A stretch of 64,000 nt of DNA from Trematomus loennbergii (lineage: Eukaryota > Chordata > Actinopteri > Perciformes > Nototheniidae), in contig JAAOOA010000469.1 in assembly GCA_012861695.1 (NCBI GenBank), positions 72,501 through 136,500 of the forward strand. Reading direction: 5' to 3'. The stretch's first letter is position 1. Each line of letters opens with the position of its first letter. Of the stretch, positions 45,092 to 55,913 are shown in pieces. The translations under genes and the position numbers were made by a program. The notes beneath the pieces were generated by a model that was not told the origin of the DNA, did not search any database, and saw only the letters and a list, made by a program, of their open reading frames with translations.

Positions 45092-46380
45092 AAGACTTGA
45101 ATTGTAATTATTAAGTCATTCCATCTTAAACCACAGAGTAGAGGTTTGTGCACATTTCTGACACACGATAAGCGCTCCTGACAATACAAGATAATCGAGA
45201 TAAAAAGATGATTGTGCTGCATTCTGTTTCGCATTATGCTCTCGTTTTGTCTTGGGTTGTAAATTCAGCGTACCCCTTCCCTTTGCAGTGGTGTGCTTTG
45301 GCTCCTCCCTAAAAGCCCAAACTCACTCTTAGCCAATCGGTGGTATGTTTATTTCAGCTCAATGAAAATGACGGAAAGAGAGCCTTTTGTCGACAACAAA
45401 AGAAAACCTTTTCAGTTATTTGGAAAAAGGAATTGTTTTCAAGGAGTCCTATTGAATAGGGATTCAGGTAGGACTGTAAAGGGGAAGGTTTCACTCTGAG
45501 TGACGTACACCTTGAGGTGTTGGTAAGAACACACAAGATTCTTGGTAGCGGTTGATTTCCTTAACTTATTCATATCAACACAACAGCAGAGTAATACAGC
45601 CATGGAGCAGGTTTAGTGTATGTGTGTGGTCTATAACGGAGAAACACACAAGTATAATTAGAATGTTGTACTTGTACCACCAAGTAAAGGCTTAGCGTGA
45701 GTGTCAGCACCTGATGACAATGGAATCTGACGAGGAAGACGCAACTATTTCTTGCACCGAAATGGGATGGGCACCGAACCTGGTATTATTGCAGTGAACA
45801 AACACATTAAAACTTATTTCGGTTAACTACGATGCTTTTACACCGCTCACTCTGCTGCTGACACGCACCTTCATCTGCCCCAGTTACACACTCTCAAGAT
45901 GGCACTCGTAGCTACCCACATTCAAATGATCTTCAAGTGACCGCTTGCTCCTGTTTACAGACCTGCTGCGATACTGTCCAGTGTGATAGTGATGCCAAGT
46001 GACGACTTTATATAACACAACTCTATTCAAACCAATGCTTTAAATGTACAGATATGATCATAACAGTTAATGAAAAGTACATTTAAGAGTAGCATTGCCC
46101 TTTGACTTCAAGCTGTATAACTGTAAAGACAATTAATAGCTGTATCATCCACATAATTTGTAATTAAACACTAAATGTAAGTGTACTTCTGTCTTAACAG
46201 AGTGGAGAGGAAGGAATACAAACAAAAACAGCACTCGATAAAGATAAAGGTGCATTCATTAATTACAAACGTCGCTGACTTTGAATGGAGAGAGTAGAAA
46301 CACACACAGTCATGTACACACCACGCACATAACTGGTAGATTTCTTTAGTGTTTATAATTGTTATCTTTTGAACAAAATG
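45092..46380. other. no gene seen
   Basis: No coding frame recognised. TTTTGTCGACAACAAAA (near 45386) is a short palindrome. Confidence 0.4.
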
Positions 46381-46499
46381 TTGGCTATTGTTAAATGTTG
46401 AAATGTTTCATTGCCGGTCTATTCTGCTTTATTATTACTTAAAATATATTTTATTTATTGTTTTTATTTTTGTGATGTATATTATTATTTTCAATATAT

Positions 46500-46562
46500 A
46501 TTGTGTATATATATATATTACAATATATTATTTTCAATAATATATTGTATATATATATATTT
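46500..46562. repeat. (TA)n-rich palindromic run
   Basis: TATATATATATA blocks and ATATATTATTTTCAATAATA. Confidence 0.85.
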
Positions 46563-46664
46563 GTGATTTTTTTTCTACAAAACATCTGACAGTTAATGTA
46601 AACTTGGGCTTTTGCAAAGTAAAATGACATGTTTACTTTGTGTTTTACATGTAAATGGTCTTAG

Positions 46665-47373
46665 ATTTCATGAAGTTTGCTGACGACACGACCGTCATCG
46701 GCCTGATCACCGACGGCGACGAGACGGCGTACAGAGAGGAGGTCGAAAACCTGACATCTTGGTGCCAGGATAACAACCTCCATCTCAACGTCAGCAAAAC
46801 CAAGGAGCTGATTGTGGATTACAGGAAGCAGCAGAGAGAGGGACACGCCCCCATCGCCATCAATGGGACTACAGTGGAGAGAGTCAGCAGCTACAGGTTC
46901 CTCGGGTCCACATCACTGAGGACCTGACATGGACTCATCACTGAAGACCTGACTCATCACTGAGGACCTGACATGGACTCATCACTGAAGACCTGACATG
47001 GACTCATCACTGAGGACCTGACTCATCACTGAGGACCTGACATATCACTGAGGACCTGACATGGACTCATCACACTAACACCATCACCAAAACAGCGGCT
47101 CTTTAAAAACAAAATTGTATTAGTCAATTTATTGAACATGTTAGAAACAAAAGAAACAATAATAATTATAACAAAGATGGGCAAAATAAAAAAACGTTCA
47201 AGGTATAAAAAGGTATTCTCAAAGTTTCTATCATGTTCAAAAGGGGCAAGAAGAAGCTTAAAAACGTTTCTGGTCCTACCTATATGTTGCACTGTTGGAG
47301 GAGCCTGTGACTTCAGTTGTTCATTGCCATGTCTACACTGAAGCTAATGTACAAATGACAATAAAGCCTTGAA
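46665..47373 (+). pseudogene. 5'-truncated non-LTR retrotransposon with an internal minisatellite
   Basis: The plus strand reads MKFADDTTVIGLITDGDETA (FADD catalytic motif), ENLTSWCQDNNLHLNVSKTK, ELIVDYRKQ and SSYRFLGS, the middle of a LINE reverse transcriptase. The frame then enters a VNTR at about 46913. After that, a conserved ACACCATCACCAAAACAGCG remnant, AT-rich sequence and the tail GTTGGAGGAGCCTGTGAC ... AAAGCCTTGAATCTTGAA follow. Only about 90 residues of the enzyme remain and the upstream catalytic Asp is absent. It interrupts a MITE-like sequence whose halves resume at GGTCTTAGA before and TTTACGGTA after. The subfamily is not one of the L2 copies in this window. Confidence 0.75.
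46913..47090 (+). repeat. minisatellite inside the LINE fragment
   Basis: Units of TCACTGAGGACCTGACATGG-ACTCA, and a shorter one without ATGG, repeat about seven times. A single copy of that phrase is expected in an intact LINE at this point. Confidence 0.9.
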
Positions 47374-47920
47374 TCTTGAATTTACGGTATTTTTTCAAAT
47401 GACAACAGTAATCTTCTTTCTTTCAGCTTTTTTTGATCATTTAAAAAAATTCATTCAGTTTTTTAGAGACTCTATTCTAACAATTAATATATGTTAAAAG
47501 AAAAAAGTTTCCTGTAAAATTACAGATTTTTTTGGCAAAAAATGTGATAGTTAATGTAAACTAAGGCTTTTGCAAAGTAAAATTACATTCTTTTCTTTGT
47601 GTTTTTAATGGTAAATGGTCTTAGATACACGGTACTTTTTTGTAATAATAAAAGTAATTTTATGTATTTTAGCTTTTTTTTATCATTTTTTAAAGATAAT
47701 TATTCTGTTTTCTAGAGGTTTATGACTCTATTCTAACAAATAATATATGTTAAAATAAAAATGTCATGTAAAATTACAGTAATAGAGGCTACTTTTCTTT
47801 TTTACATGTTATCTCCGTATTTTCTTTTACAGTTTTTTTCCTTTTTTTAACGGACATTTTCTGGCGCCCCCGTCGCCAGAAAATGTCAGGTTTTTTACCA
47901 TTTTTTTTTTACAGTGTAGA
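47374..47920. repeat. AT-rich MITE, right part, ending TTTACAGTGTAG
   Basis: TTAATGTAAACTAAGGCTTTTGC and AAATGGTCTTAGA repeat the region just left of the LINE insertion (46590-46665), so at least one internal duplication exists. Ends near 47918 in the reverse of CACTGTAAAA. Confidence 0.55.
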
Positions 47921-48239
47921 GGAAGTTCAGCGAAGGCCTCAGGTTATAAAAACAGTTCACTTTTGTTAGTTTACTACTCCTAAGGATGTCATGAGATGCT
48001 GACTTTTCAACATATACAAGTGTGGCATTCAGAGGGGAAAAACATGTGACGGTTTGTGTGGTTGGCTGCATGATAAAATGTGTGTGCGTTAAACATGTCT
48101 CTGTAAAGTTCTACTGGGTGGGAGCATTGCTGTATGATTGCTTGAGAGCAGTAATGTTTCCCCATTGTTGTTTGGTGTTGCGCAGCTAAATAATAATGAT
48201 TGATTTCAACTGTGTCTGTTTTATTGATTCCTCTCTGTT
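47921..48239. other. no gene seen
   Basis: Short unassigned stretch before the zinc-finger upstream flank. Confidence 0.4.
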
Positions 48240-48826
48240 TCATTCTTTCCCGTTGTGAGGGTTGATTTGCCACAACAGACGTGTTTTGGAAGTATTATGG
48301 TCTGTGTTTACATTAGCAAGCATCGCTGTGTAAAGAAGCAGGAAATAAAAAGAACTCACCCTCGAGAGAGAAAGCGTTTTGAGCTCCATACTGTTTCCGA
48401 AATGATGCTTGATGTGGTTTGGAACATGATATGGCATTTAATCACGGCAGCGTTTAGCTGAGTTTCTGCTGGTAGACAGCCTTCTCCTCACAGAGCTCAC
48501 TGATTGCATGCGGACGCTCCAAAGGGGCGTGGCCAGCAGCTCAGTTACATTTAAATCGCCAGACCCAGAATCAGCACTTTTCTAACAGGGCTGAAATAGA
48601 GGGGTATGAGGCATGGGTATAAAAGTGATCTGTTTATTTTTGAGAAAAACACTTCAGAGACATGTTTTGGATATATAGACATTTTTAAAACCAAAACAGT
48701 ACGTCATTTTAAGTAATCCTTTAGGGATGGTTTGTCTGTAATGCTGTGTTACATTTTGCAATCATCATTTTGCAACCCTGTGTTTATTAATTCATTTTTT
48801 CTTTCTCTTGTTTTCCTTGTGATTAG
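48240..48826 (+). other. zinc-finger upstream flank (copy D side)
   Basis: Counterpart of 17041-17750. It contains a MITE-like segment (about 48530-48690; CAGTTACATTTAAATCGCCA, GGGCTGAAATAGAGGGGTAT) absent from copy B. Leads into an acceptor (TTGTGATTAG) at 48826. Confidence 0.6.
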
Positions 48827-49068
48827 GACAATTCTGGAGAACTGGATCTGCTGAGGAAGGAGCTGCCATCCACACAGGACCCCCCGTGGTGCTGGAGAAA
48901 TCTAAACAGCATCAGGGACATCATCCTCCCAAACCTCTGCTTCCTGCCGTCCACTGAACAGCAGCTCAGGAAGCTTCAGAGAGAGTGTGTTTTAACAGAG
49001 ACTGAAGCACACAGAGAAACAGTGTGTCTAACAGAGACTGTAGCACACACAGAGAAACAGTGTGTTTA
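48827..49068 (+). other. exon-like open stretch running into the 36-bp satellite
   Basis: After TTGTGATTAG the frame reads DNSGELDLLRKELPSTQDPP, WCWRNLNSIRDIILPNLCFL, PSTEQQLRKLQREC and then satellite-encoded VLTETEAHRETV, closing with a stop at 49068. The first 60 codons look protein-like, and the same start (to about 17820) occurs beside copy B. Either an exon of another gene or a degenerate one; family not recognised. Confidence 0.35.
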
Positions 49069-49790
49069 ACAGAGACTGAAGCACACGGAGAAACAGTGTG
49101 TTTAACAGAGACTGAAGCACACGGAGAAACGGTGTGTTTAACAGAGACTGAAGCACACAGAGAAACAGTGTGTTTAACAGAGACTGAAGCACACGGAGAG
49201 ACGTGTGTTTAACAGAGACTGAAGCACACGGAGAAACGGTGTGTTTAACAGAGACTGAAGCACACGGAGAAACAGTGTGTTTAACAGAGACTGAAGCACA
49301 CGGAGAAACGGTGTGTTTAACAGAGACTGAAGCACACGGAGAAACAGTGTGTTTAACAGAGACTGAAACACACGGAGAAACAGTGTGTTTAACAGAGACT
49401 GAAGCACACGGAGAAACGTGTGTCTAACAGAGACTGAAGCACACGGAGAAACAGTGTGTTTAACAGAGACTGAAGCACACGGAGAAACGGTGTGTTTAAC
49501 AGAGACTGAAGCACACGGAGAAACGGTGTGTTTAACAGAGACTGAAGCACACGGAGAAACGGTGTGTTTAACAGAGACTGAAGCACACGAGAAACGGTGT
49601 GTTTAACAGAGACTGAAGCACACGGAGAAACGGTGTGTTTAACAGAGACTGAAGCACACAGAGAAACGGTGTGTTTAACAGAGACTGAAGCACACGGAGA
49701 AACGGTGTGTCTAACAGAGACTGAAGCACACGGAGAAACATTGTGTTTAACAGAGACTGAAGCACACACAGAGAAACAGTGTGTTTAACA
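48988..49790 (+). repeat. 36-bp tandem satellite (about 22 units)
   Basis: Unit AACAGAGACTGAAGCACACG + GAGAAACGGTGTGTTT. Being 12 codons long it reads CLTETEAHGETV in one frame, interrupted only by a few units of 34, 35 or 38 bp. It ends 20 bp before the ATG of zinc-finger exon 1. Confidence 0.95.
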
Positions 49791-50129
49791 GGAAGTGGTG
49801 ATTTAGTAAACATGAGTGTTGTGCTGCTCTCGTTGGTGAAGCAGCGACTCACTGCGGCTGCTGAAGACATCTTTGTTCTGTTTGAAAGAACGATAGCAGA
49901 GTACGAAGAGGAACTGTCTCGTTCAAACAGAGAATGAGAGGACACCGAAACTACTGGACGCTGTTTTACAGCCTCAGCTTCAGATCCACAGAGCAGGTCT
50001 GTTCCCTCTTTACTATCTCTTTATTCACTCTCTCCAACTATTTAGACTCTTTATTGCTGTCTCTGCCATCTGACGCTCTATTTGACACCATTTTCATATT
50101 TCTGGAGTAATTATACAGTTTTTGATTAG

Positions 50130-50670
50130 AAGGGGTTGGACCCCCTTTTCGCCTTCAGAACTGCCTTAATTCTTTGTGGCATAGACTCAACAAGGTGCTG
50201 GAAACACTCCTCAGAGATTTTGGCAGGTCTGTCGGCTGATTCCAATCTCTCTTTCCACCACATCCCAAAGGGGCTCTATAGGATTTAGATCAGGTGACTG
50301 TGGCCATTGGAGAACAGTGAACTCATTGCCATGTTCAAGAAACCAGTTGGAGATTATTAGAGCTTTGTGACATGGGGCGTTATCCTGCTGGAAGTAGCAT
50401 CAGAAGATGGGTACACTGTGGTCATAAAGGGATGGACATGGTCAGAAACAACACTCAGGTAGGCTGTGGCGTTTAGACGATGATCAATTGGTAGTAAGCG
50501 GCCCAAAGTATGCCAAGAAAATATCCCCCCCCGTTACCCCCCACCACCTCCAGCCTGAACCGTTGATACAAGGCAGGATGATCCATGCTCTCATGTCTTC
50601 TGACCCTAACCGCCTGAATGTCGCAGCAGAAATGGTTTTGTGCAAACCTTGGTTGTAAGAAGTGGTTATC
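50130..50670 (-). pseudogene. Tc1/mariner transposase remnant in the intron of copy D
   Basis: Minus strand in mixed frames: HESMDHPALYQRFRLEVVGG, YFLGILWA, then HPFMTTVYPSSDG (the second catalytic-Asp neighbourhood), HKALIISNWFLEHGNEFTVL-like, QWPQSPDLNPIEP (third catalytic acid region) and LVESMPQRIKAVLKAK at about 50130. Between 50610 and 50640 the coding sequence jumps to an upstream part, so most of the DNA-binding domain is deleted. The order and motifs are those of Tc1-type IS630 family transposases, about 340 residues when complete. No inverted terminal repeats were found around it. Confidence 0.8.
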
Positions 50671-50679
50671 TGAAAAATT

Positions 50680-51170
50680 CAGCATTTTAGAAAAAAGTCA
50701 GGATTTGGACAAATAAGTTATTATGAATTTGCGTAAAAAGTCTAAATGTTGATGTTTTTTGGAAAAAGGGAAGATTTTGAGAAAAAAAGTCAGGAAAATA
50801 ATGAATTTATTTTATTTGAATGAAAAGTCAAAATTCGTAGGTTTTCTGAAAGGCCAGATTTAGAGATTTACGAACAATTCAGCATTTTAGAAAAAGTCAG
50901 GATTTGAGAAAATTATTCAGAATTGTGTGGTTTCAAAAAATAAGTCAAAATTCTGAGGTTATCTGAAAAGTCAGAATATTGAGATTTTCTGAAAAATTCA
51001 GCATTTTAGAAAAAGGTCAGACTTTGGAGAAAAACGTAATTATTAGTTTTCCAGAAAAAAGTCAGGATTCTGAGAAACAAAGTCAGAATTGCTGACTTTG
51101 CAGCATTTTAGAAAAAGTCAACATTTTGGGAAAAAGTCAGAATTTGGAGAATTATTATTGTGAGATTCTA
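50680..51170. repeat. diverged minisatellite with AGTCAGAATTT core
   Basis: Words such as GAAAAAGTCAGGATTTGAGA, CTGAAAAATTCAGCATTTTA and AAAAAGTCAGAATTTGGAGA recur every 20-35 bp over almost 500 bp. Not a clean array. Confidence 0.8.
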
Positions 51171-51207
51171 TGTATTGTCGAGAGGAAGGGGAGGCACACG
51201 AGACCCA

Positions 51208-51960
51208 ACGATGCAGACGAGCTGAAGGCCGCTAGTGAAGCAACCTGGGCTTCATCACACCTCAGCAGTGCCACAGACTGATAGTCTCCATGCCACGCCG
51301 CATTGATGCAGTTATTCATGCTAAAGGAGTCCAACCAAGTACTGACAGCAGGAACATTAACATACTTTTCAGAAGGACCAGCATTTCTATATTATTAAAA
51401 AATCAGTTTTTGCATTGGTCTTATGTTATATTCACATTTTCTGAGATGCTGAATTTTGGCTTTCATTAGCTGTAAACCGCAATCATCAAGATTAAAACGC
51501 TGGAAATATCCCTTTGTATCTGATGAATCTATGTGATGTATGAGTTTAAACTTTATAAATTGAAATACTGATATTAACTCACTTTTCCATGATATCCAAT
51601 TTATTGAGATGCACCTGTTTGAGTCCAAGTACAGGTTTAGCAAGGCGGTGAGAGATGCTAAACGACTACTCTGAGAAACTCCAACACCAGTTCTCAGCTA
51701 ACGACTCTGCAGACAGGTCACAAACTGTAAGGCTAAGGCCTCACACTCCGTGAACGGCCGACGCCTTGCTAAGCGGCAGTGAAACTACGTTTTAGATCAG
51801 CGACAGTACTAACTCACCTGTTGTCCTGAAACTCTCCAGGGCATCTGAAAAGCATTTAAAATAAGGATGGATAAGGGCTGCAAAGTTAAAGAAGTGTTAC
51901 TCGTGGTAAGATTTTAAATTATAGTACTCTACAGTTTCTCTGAATGTGTGTTTCCTGTTT
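51208..51960 (+). other. 3' part of the copy D intron with an interspersed repeat
   Basis: 51208-51640 is the roughly 400-bp repeat also at 5315-5720 (ATGCAGACGAGCTGAAGGCC; ATGCCACGCCGCATTGATGC; ATTTATTGAGATGCACCTGT). 51660-51900 is the zinc-finger-specific flank shared with 5730-5995 and 18150-18340, ending TCCTGTTTCCTGCAG. Confidence 0.7.
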
Positions 51961-53277
51961 CCTGCAGACGTCCAGCAGCTGGTGGTGGTTAAAGAAGAGG
52001 TTCCCCCTGAGCAGCAGGAGTGGAGCTCCAGTCTGGACCAGGAGGACCCAGAGACCCCCCCCACACATTAAAGAGGAGCAGGAGGAACTCCGGAGCAGTC
52101 AGGAGGGAGAGCAGCTTCAAGGGCTGGAGGAGGCTGATATCACCAAGTCCACATTCACTCCTGTCCCTGTGAAGAGTGAAGATGATGAAGAGAAACCTCA
52201 GTCCTCTCAGCTTCATCAAAGACAAACTGAACACCTGGAAACAGAAGCTGATGGAGAGGACTGTGGAGGACCAGAACCAGCCAGGAACTCAGATCCAGAG
52301 AGACATTTACAACCTGAGACTGAGGACAACCCTGGAGACTCTTCTGAACCTGACACTGAAAACTCTTCTGAACCTGACACTGAAGACAGGGCTGATTGGA
52401 AGAAGACCAGAGAACCAGGTTCAAACTCTCAGAGAAATAAACAAGACCCTGTCAGTGATTCAAGACGTAGTGCAGAGAGAAAACATTTGGCTGCTCTTTG
52501 TGTGAGAAAACGTTTACACAGAGAGGAAATTTAAATCGGCACATGAGAATCCACACAGAGAGAAAACATTTGGCTGCTCAGTTGTGAAAATCTTTTGCAC
52601 AGAGAGTACATTTAAAGAAACACATGAGACTCCACACAGGAGAGAAACCATTCATCTGCTCAATTTGTAAGAAATCTTTTACAGAGAGAGGAGATTTAAA
52701 GAAACACATGAGACTCCACACAGGAGAGAAACCATTCATCTGCTCAATTTGTAAGAGATGTTTTGCAGGGATTGGAGATTTAAAGAAACACATGAGAATC
52801 CACACAGGAGAGAAACCATTCAGCTGCTCAATTTGTAGAAATCTTTTGCACAGAGAGTATATTTAAACAAACACATGAGACTCCACAAGAGAGAAACCAT
52901 TCAGCTGCTCAATTTGTAAGAAATCTTTTACAGAGAGAGGAGATTTAAAGAAACACATGAGAGTCCACACAGGAGAGAAACCATACAGCTGCTCAATTTG
53001 TAAGAGATGTTTTGCAGGGATTGGAGATTTAAAGAAACACATGAGAATCCACACAGGAGAGAAACCATACAGCTGCAGTGTTTGTGACAAAAGATTCAAC
53101 CGGAGTCATCATATCAAATTCCATAAGTGTGTTGGTCGTCAGTCCTCACAGCTTCATCAAACTGAGGAGAACAGAGAGGCAGAGCCTCCAGCCAGCAGCT
53201 CAGCTGAACACCTGGAAACAGAAGCTGATGGAGAGGATTGTGGAGGACCAGAACCAGCCAGGAACTCAGATCTAGAG

Positions 53278-53638
53278 TGTTAGAGCCATTTTCCTTTTGT
53301 TATTATTGTCTGAATGTTACGCTTAATAATAATATAAATTAGATTAAACTCTCACTTATCAGGTATTTTTGTGAGTCACACTATGGTTTAAAATGTATTA
53401 ATTTAAGGCTCACTTATTTGTTATGATATGTGCGTCAGTCTCACGTGCATGGGTATATGCCTATATATGGTAGGTTGTTGGACACAGCTGATGGTGATGA
53501 CGGGGAAGCGGAAAAGTATTTTGACCGTGTTCTTTATGTTCTTTTTGAACGGATAACTTTATTTTACTATGAAGCGAATAAATGTGCTCCTGTTTGTATG
53601 TCGTCTGGACCATTGAATAAAGCTCATCTAATTCAACA
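53278..53638 (+). repeat. BEL/Pao 5' LTR
   Basis: TGTTAGAGCCATTTTCCTTT at the start; contains ATTGAATAAAGCTC (polyadenylation signal) near the end. Confidence 0.85.
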
Positions 53639-53929
53639 ACAATCTCCGCTGAATTGTTTGGAAACAAAGAGAGGCGCGTCAAAACCCACAACCCCGACAG
53701 AGGTGGCTATTAAATGTAGACTAGGATTAAACGCCACCACATTTAGTCAAAAGACTACGCAAGCTGTGGATTAAACTTCGAGGGACAAGCACAGGATTCG
53801 TGTGGATTTCAGCTCTGCTTTGGAAACAGCGAGCGGACGTTAAGGAATGTTTGGCACAAAAACAGGATTCACGAGAACTGTTCTTGGAAATATTAATGAC
53901 TTTATTTCATGTGGATTAATTAAAGAAAA

Positions 53930-55171
53930 AGAAACAATGGATCCTGATAATCCTCCAGCTGATGTTGCGGCAGCAGAGGAGAGATTTAAAACTCTCAGCC
54001 AATCGCGAAGAGGAAACTTGGAGCATGCACCCGCAGAATGAATGAAATTAAACCATTACTGGTGCAAGGTGGAAATATGGAAAAGGTGGATGAAGCTGTT
54101 GCAACGTTCAAGATGTTACTCAATGAATTTATGGAGCGTCATGGACATGTTCAAAGCTTTTATCTGAGGAAATAAGGGAAACTGAGAGAATGGATTGGTA
54201 TGAACCAAATGTCTGCATTCACGAATTTCTTTCAGGATGTGGAAATGTGGAAAAGCTCTCAAAAGGATCCTCAACACTGATTGAACCCCATGATAGTGTG
54301 TCCAATGCATCAGCACAGGAGGAGCTCACCTGGTTCAAAAGCAGGATCAGCAACTTCTTCTGCTTCCTCAACCCACCTCTGCCCTCCCTCCTTGCCTGGG
54401 CAGCAGGATTAAAAGAAAAGCATGCATTTGAAATTGAAAAGGCTCAACTGCAAGCTAGATCCGAACGAATGGAAATGGAAGTGAGCCTAGCTGAATCTGA
54501 TGCAAACATGAAAGTCCTGGAGCATTTTGAGACTGGTTCACAAAATCCAACACGAGCAAAATATGATGGCATGAATGACTATTTAAAAGCTACAGAGTAA
54601 AATCAGATATGTCAATGGATGCAGAGCCGTCTCCAATTACCTTTGCTGAGTTTGGACCTATTCCCAAAACACCACTTCAAAGGCTTCTATACCAACAACC
54701 AAGACCACCAGAAAATATTGGTATACAAACCAAAGCCCTCAACACACAGCTACAGAAGCAGGAATTACAGGGACAAATAATAATGTATAATAACAATTTC
54801 CTGACTGTGATGCAGAGACAAAATGACATTGTTAATTTACTTGGACTTCAACAAAAAAACATCACTGCCCAGCAGGGAAATCCCAGTTTTTGATGGCAAT
54901 CCCCTGAATTATCAAATATTTATGAGGGCATTTCAACATGGCATTGAGGAGAAAACCACCAGTAACCAGGATCGATTATATTACCTGGAACAATACTTCG
55001 GGATCCTGCAGGGAACTGGTGAGAAGCTGCCTTCATATGGATGCTAACAGTGGCTTTGCTGAAGCTAAGAGACTGCTAAAGGTGCATTTTGGAGATGAGC
55101 TCAAGATAGCAAACGCATATATGGGAAAAGCTCTCAACTGGAACACTATAAAGGCAGAGGATGCCAACTGA
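53930..55171 (+). pseudogene. BEL/Pao gag-like polyprotein, broken
   Basis: Reads in several frames: MDPDNPPADVAAAEERFKTL, MNEIKPLLVQGG and KMLLNEFMERHGHVQSF, REWIGM/MDWYEPNV, HDSVSNASAQEE, GLKEKHAFEIEKAQL (charged coiled-coil-like), SDANMKVLEHFE; then AEPSPITFAEFGPIPKTPL, a Gln-rich stretch, and FDGNPLNYQIFMRAFQHGIE with RLYYLEQY and VHFGDELKIANAYMGKALN. This is the usual gag of fish BEL/Pao elements. At least four frame changes and an early stop occur. The gag region joins directly to integrase sequence at about 55170. Confidence 0.85.
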
Positions 55172-55605
55172 GGTCAAACATCCAATGATTCTACTTAAAC
55201 ATTCTCATATTTCCAAGTTGATACTAAGCCGCATACATCATCAAGTTGGTCACTCAGGTCACATGCCCTCCAAACTCCTTCAACGTTACTGGCTATCAGC
55301 TGCTAACTCTTCAGCCAGGAGGCAGGTGCAATACCTTGCTGACCTGTTTTGGAAGCGCTGGACCAGGAATACCTTCCTTTGATGCAAGAACGGCCCAACT
55401 GGAATACTATCAAAAGAAACGTCACCCCCGGAGACCTGGTCGTCATCGTTGAGAACGCACCGAGGAACACTTGGCTCCTGGGACGTGTAGCTAAGACCCT
55501 TCCTGGTTCAAAAGGACTTGTTAGGAGTGTCCTGGTTAAAACCAAGACTAGTACCATTGAAAGACCCACAACTAAGTTATGTCTGCTCCTGGAGACAACA
55601 GACTG
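55172..55605 (+). pseudogene. BEL/Pao integrase remnants (zinc-binding end plus C-terminal DUF5641-like domain)
   Basis: 55172-55318 gives HPMILLKHSHISKLILSRIH, HQVGHSGHMPSKLLQRYW and LSAANSSARR, the H...H zinc-binding start of the integrase. It is fused near 55318 to RQVQYLADLFWKRWTR, LPLMQERPNWNTIKRNVTPG, DLVVIVENAPRNTWLLGRVA, KTLPGSKGLVRSVLVKTKTS, the C-terminal domain. The catalytic core between them (D,D35E) is deleted. 55349-55606 alone is open to a stop in one frame. Confidence 0.85.
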
Positions 55606-55678
55606 AGCCTACTAAGCCTTAGCCTTTCAGTCACGTGCACCTCTGACTGTTAGACCAAAGGAGACTCTTGGTCTCCTA

Positions 55679-55698
55679 CCCCCCCCCCCCCCCCCCCC
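55679..55698. repeat. 20-bp poly-C tract
   Basis: Uninterrupted C run between the integrase tail and the 3' LTR. Likely source of length errors. Confidence 0.95.
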
Positions 55699-55913
55699 AT
55701 CAAAGGCTGCCTTTTGAATGCAGATCATTACAGACAATTAGTACTAGACCTACACACTCAGTACTGGTCTTACATGGACTTGAAAGTATACAATATACTA
55801 TGGACTTGAGTATACAAATATGCTACGGATGGATGTTATATGTTTTGTTAAAATGACTCTGTTGATATATTATTATTGGTAATTGCTATGTAATAAGCAA
55901 TTAGGGGCTGGTA

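Larger units (their letters stand above)
49812..53277 (+). pseudogene. C2H2 zinc-finger gene copy D, two exons, frameshifted and interrupted by BEL/Pao
   Basis: Exon 1 (49812-49996) starts MSVVLLSLVKQRLTAAAEDI then FVLFERTIAEYEEELSRSN; 2 bp are missing at AGAGAATGAG, so a stop follows. In another frame KLLDAVLQPQLQIHRA leads to the donor CAG|GTCTG in phase 1. Exon 2 starts at 51968 (acceptor TTTCCTGCAG), restoring GAC = D of DVQQLVVVKEEVPPEQQ. The acidic linker is out of frame at a C run (52056-52064). Fingers from about 52470 are in at least three frames; intact ones have SFTERGDLKKHM, CFAGIGDLKKHM and RFNRSHHIKFH helices, and the two-finger unit is duplicated. The C-terminal acidic segment is cut at 53277 by the LTR. 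Expected role if intact: nuclear DNA-binding regulator. Confidence 0.85.

Noticed and set aside
37222..47920. A single 10.7-kb element between two CACTGTAAAA ends
   Set aside because: The two ends belong to a very common end type, and the interval is full of unrelated elements; no duplication joins them.
48988..49790. CRISPR-like array
   Set aside because: Units are contiguous 36-mers without unique spacers, in a fish-like context; it is a satellite.
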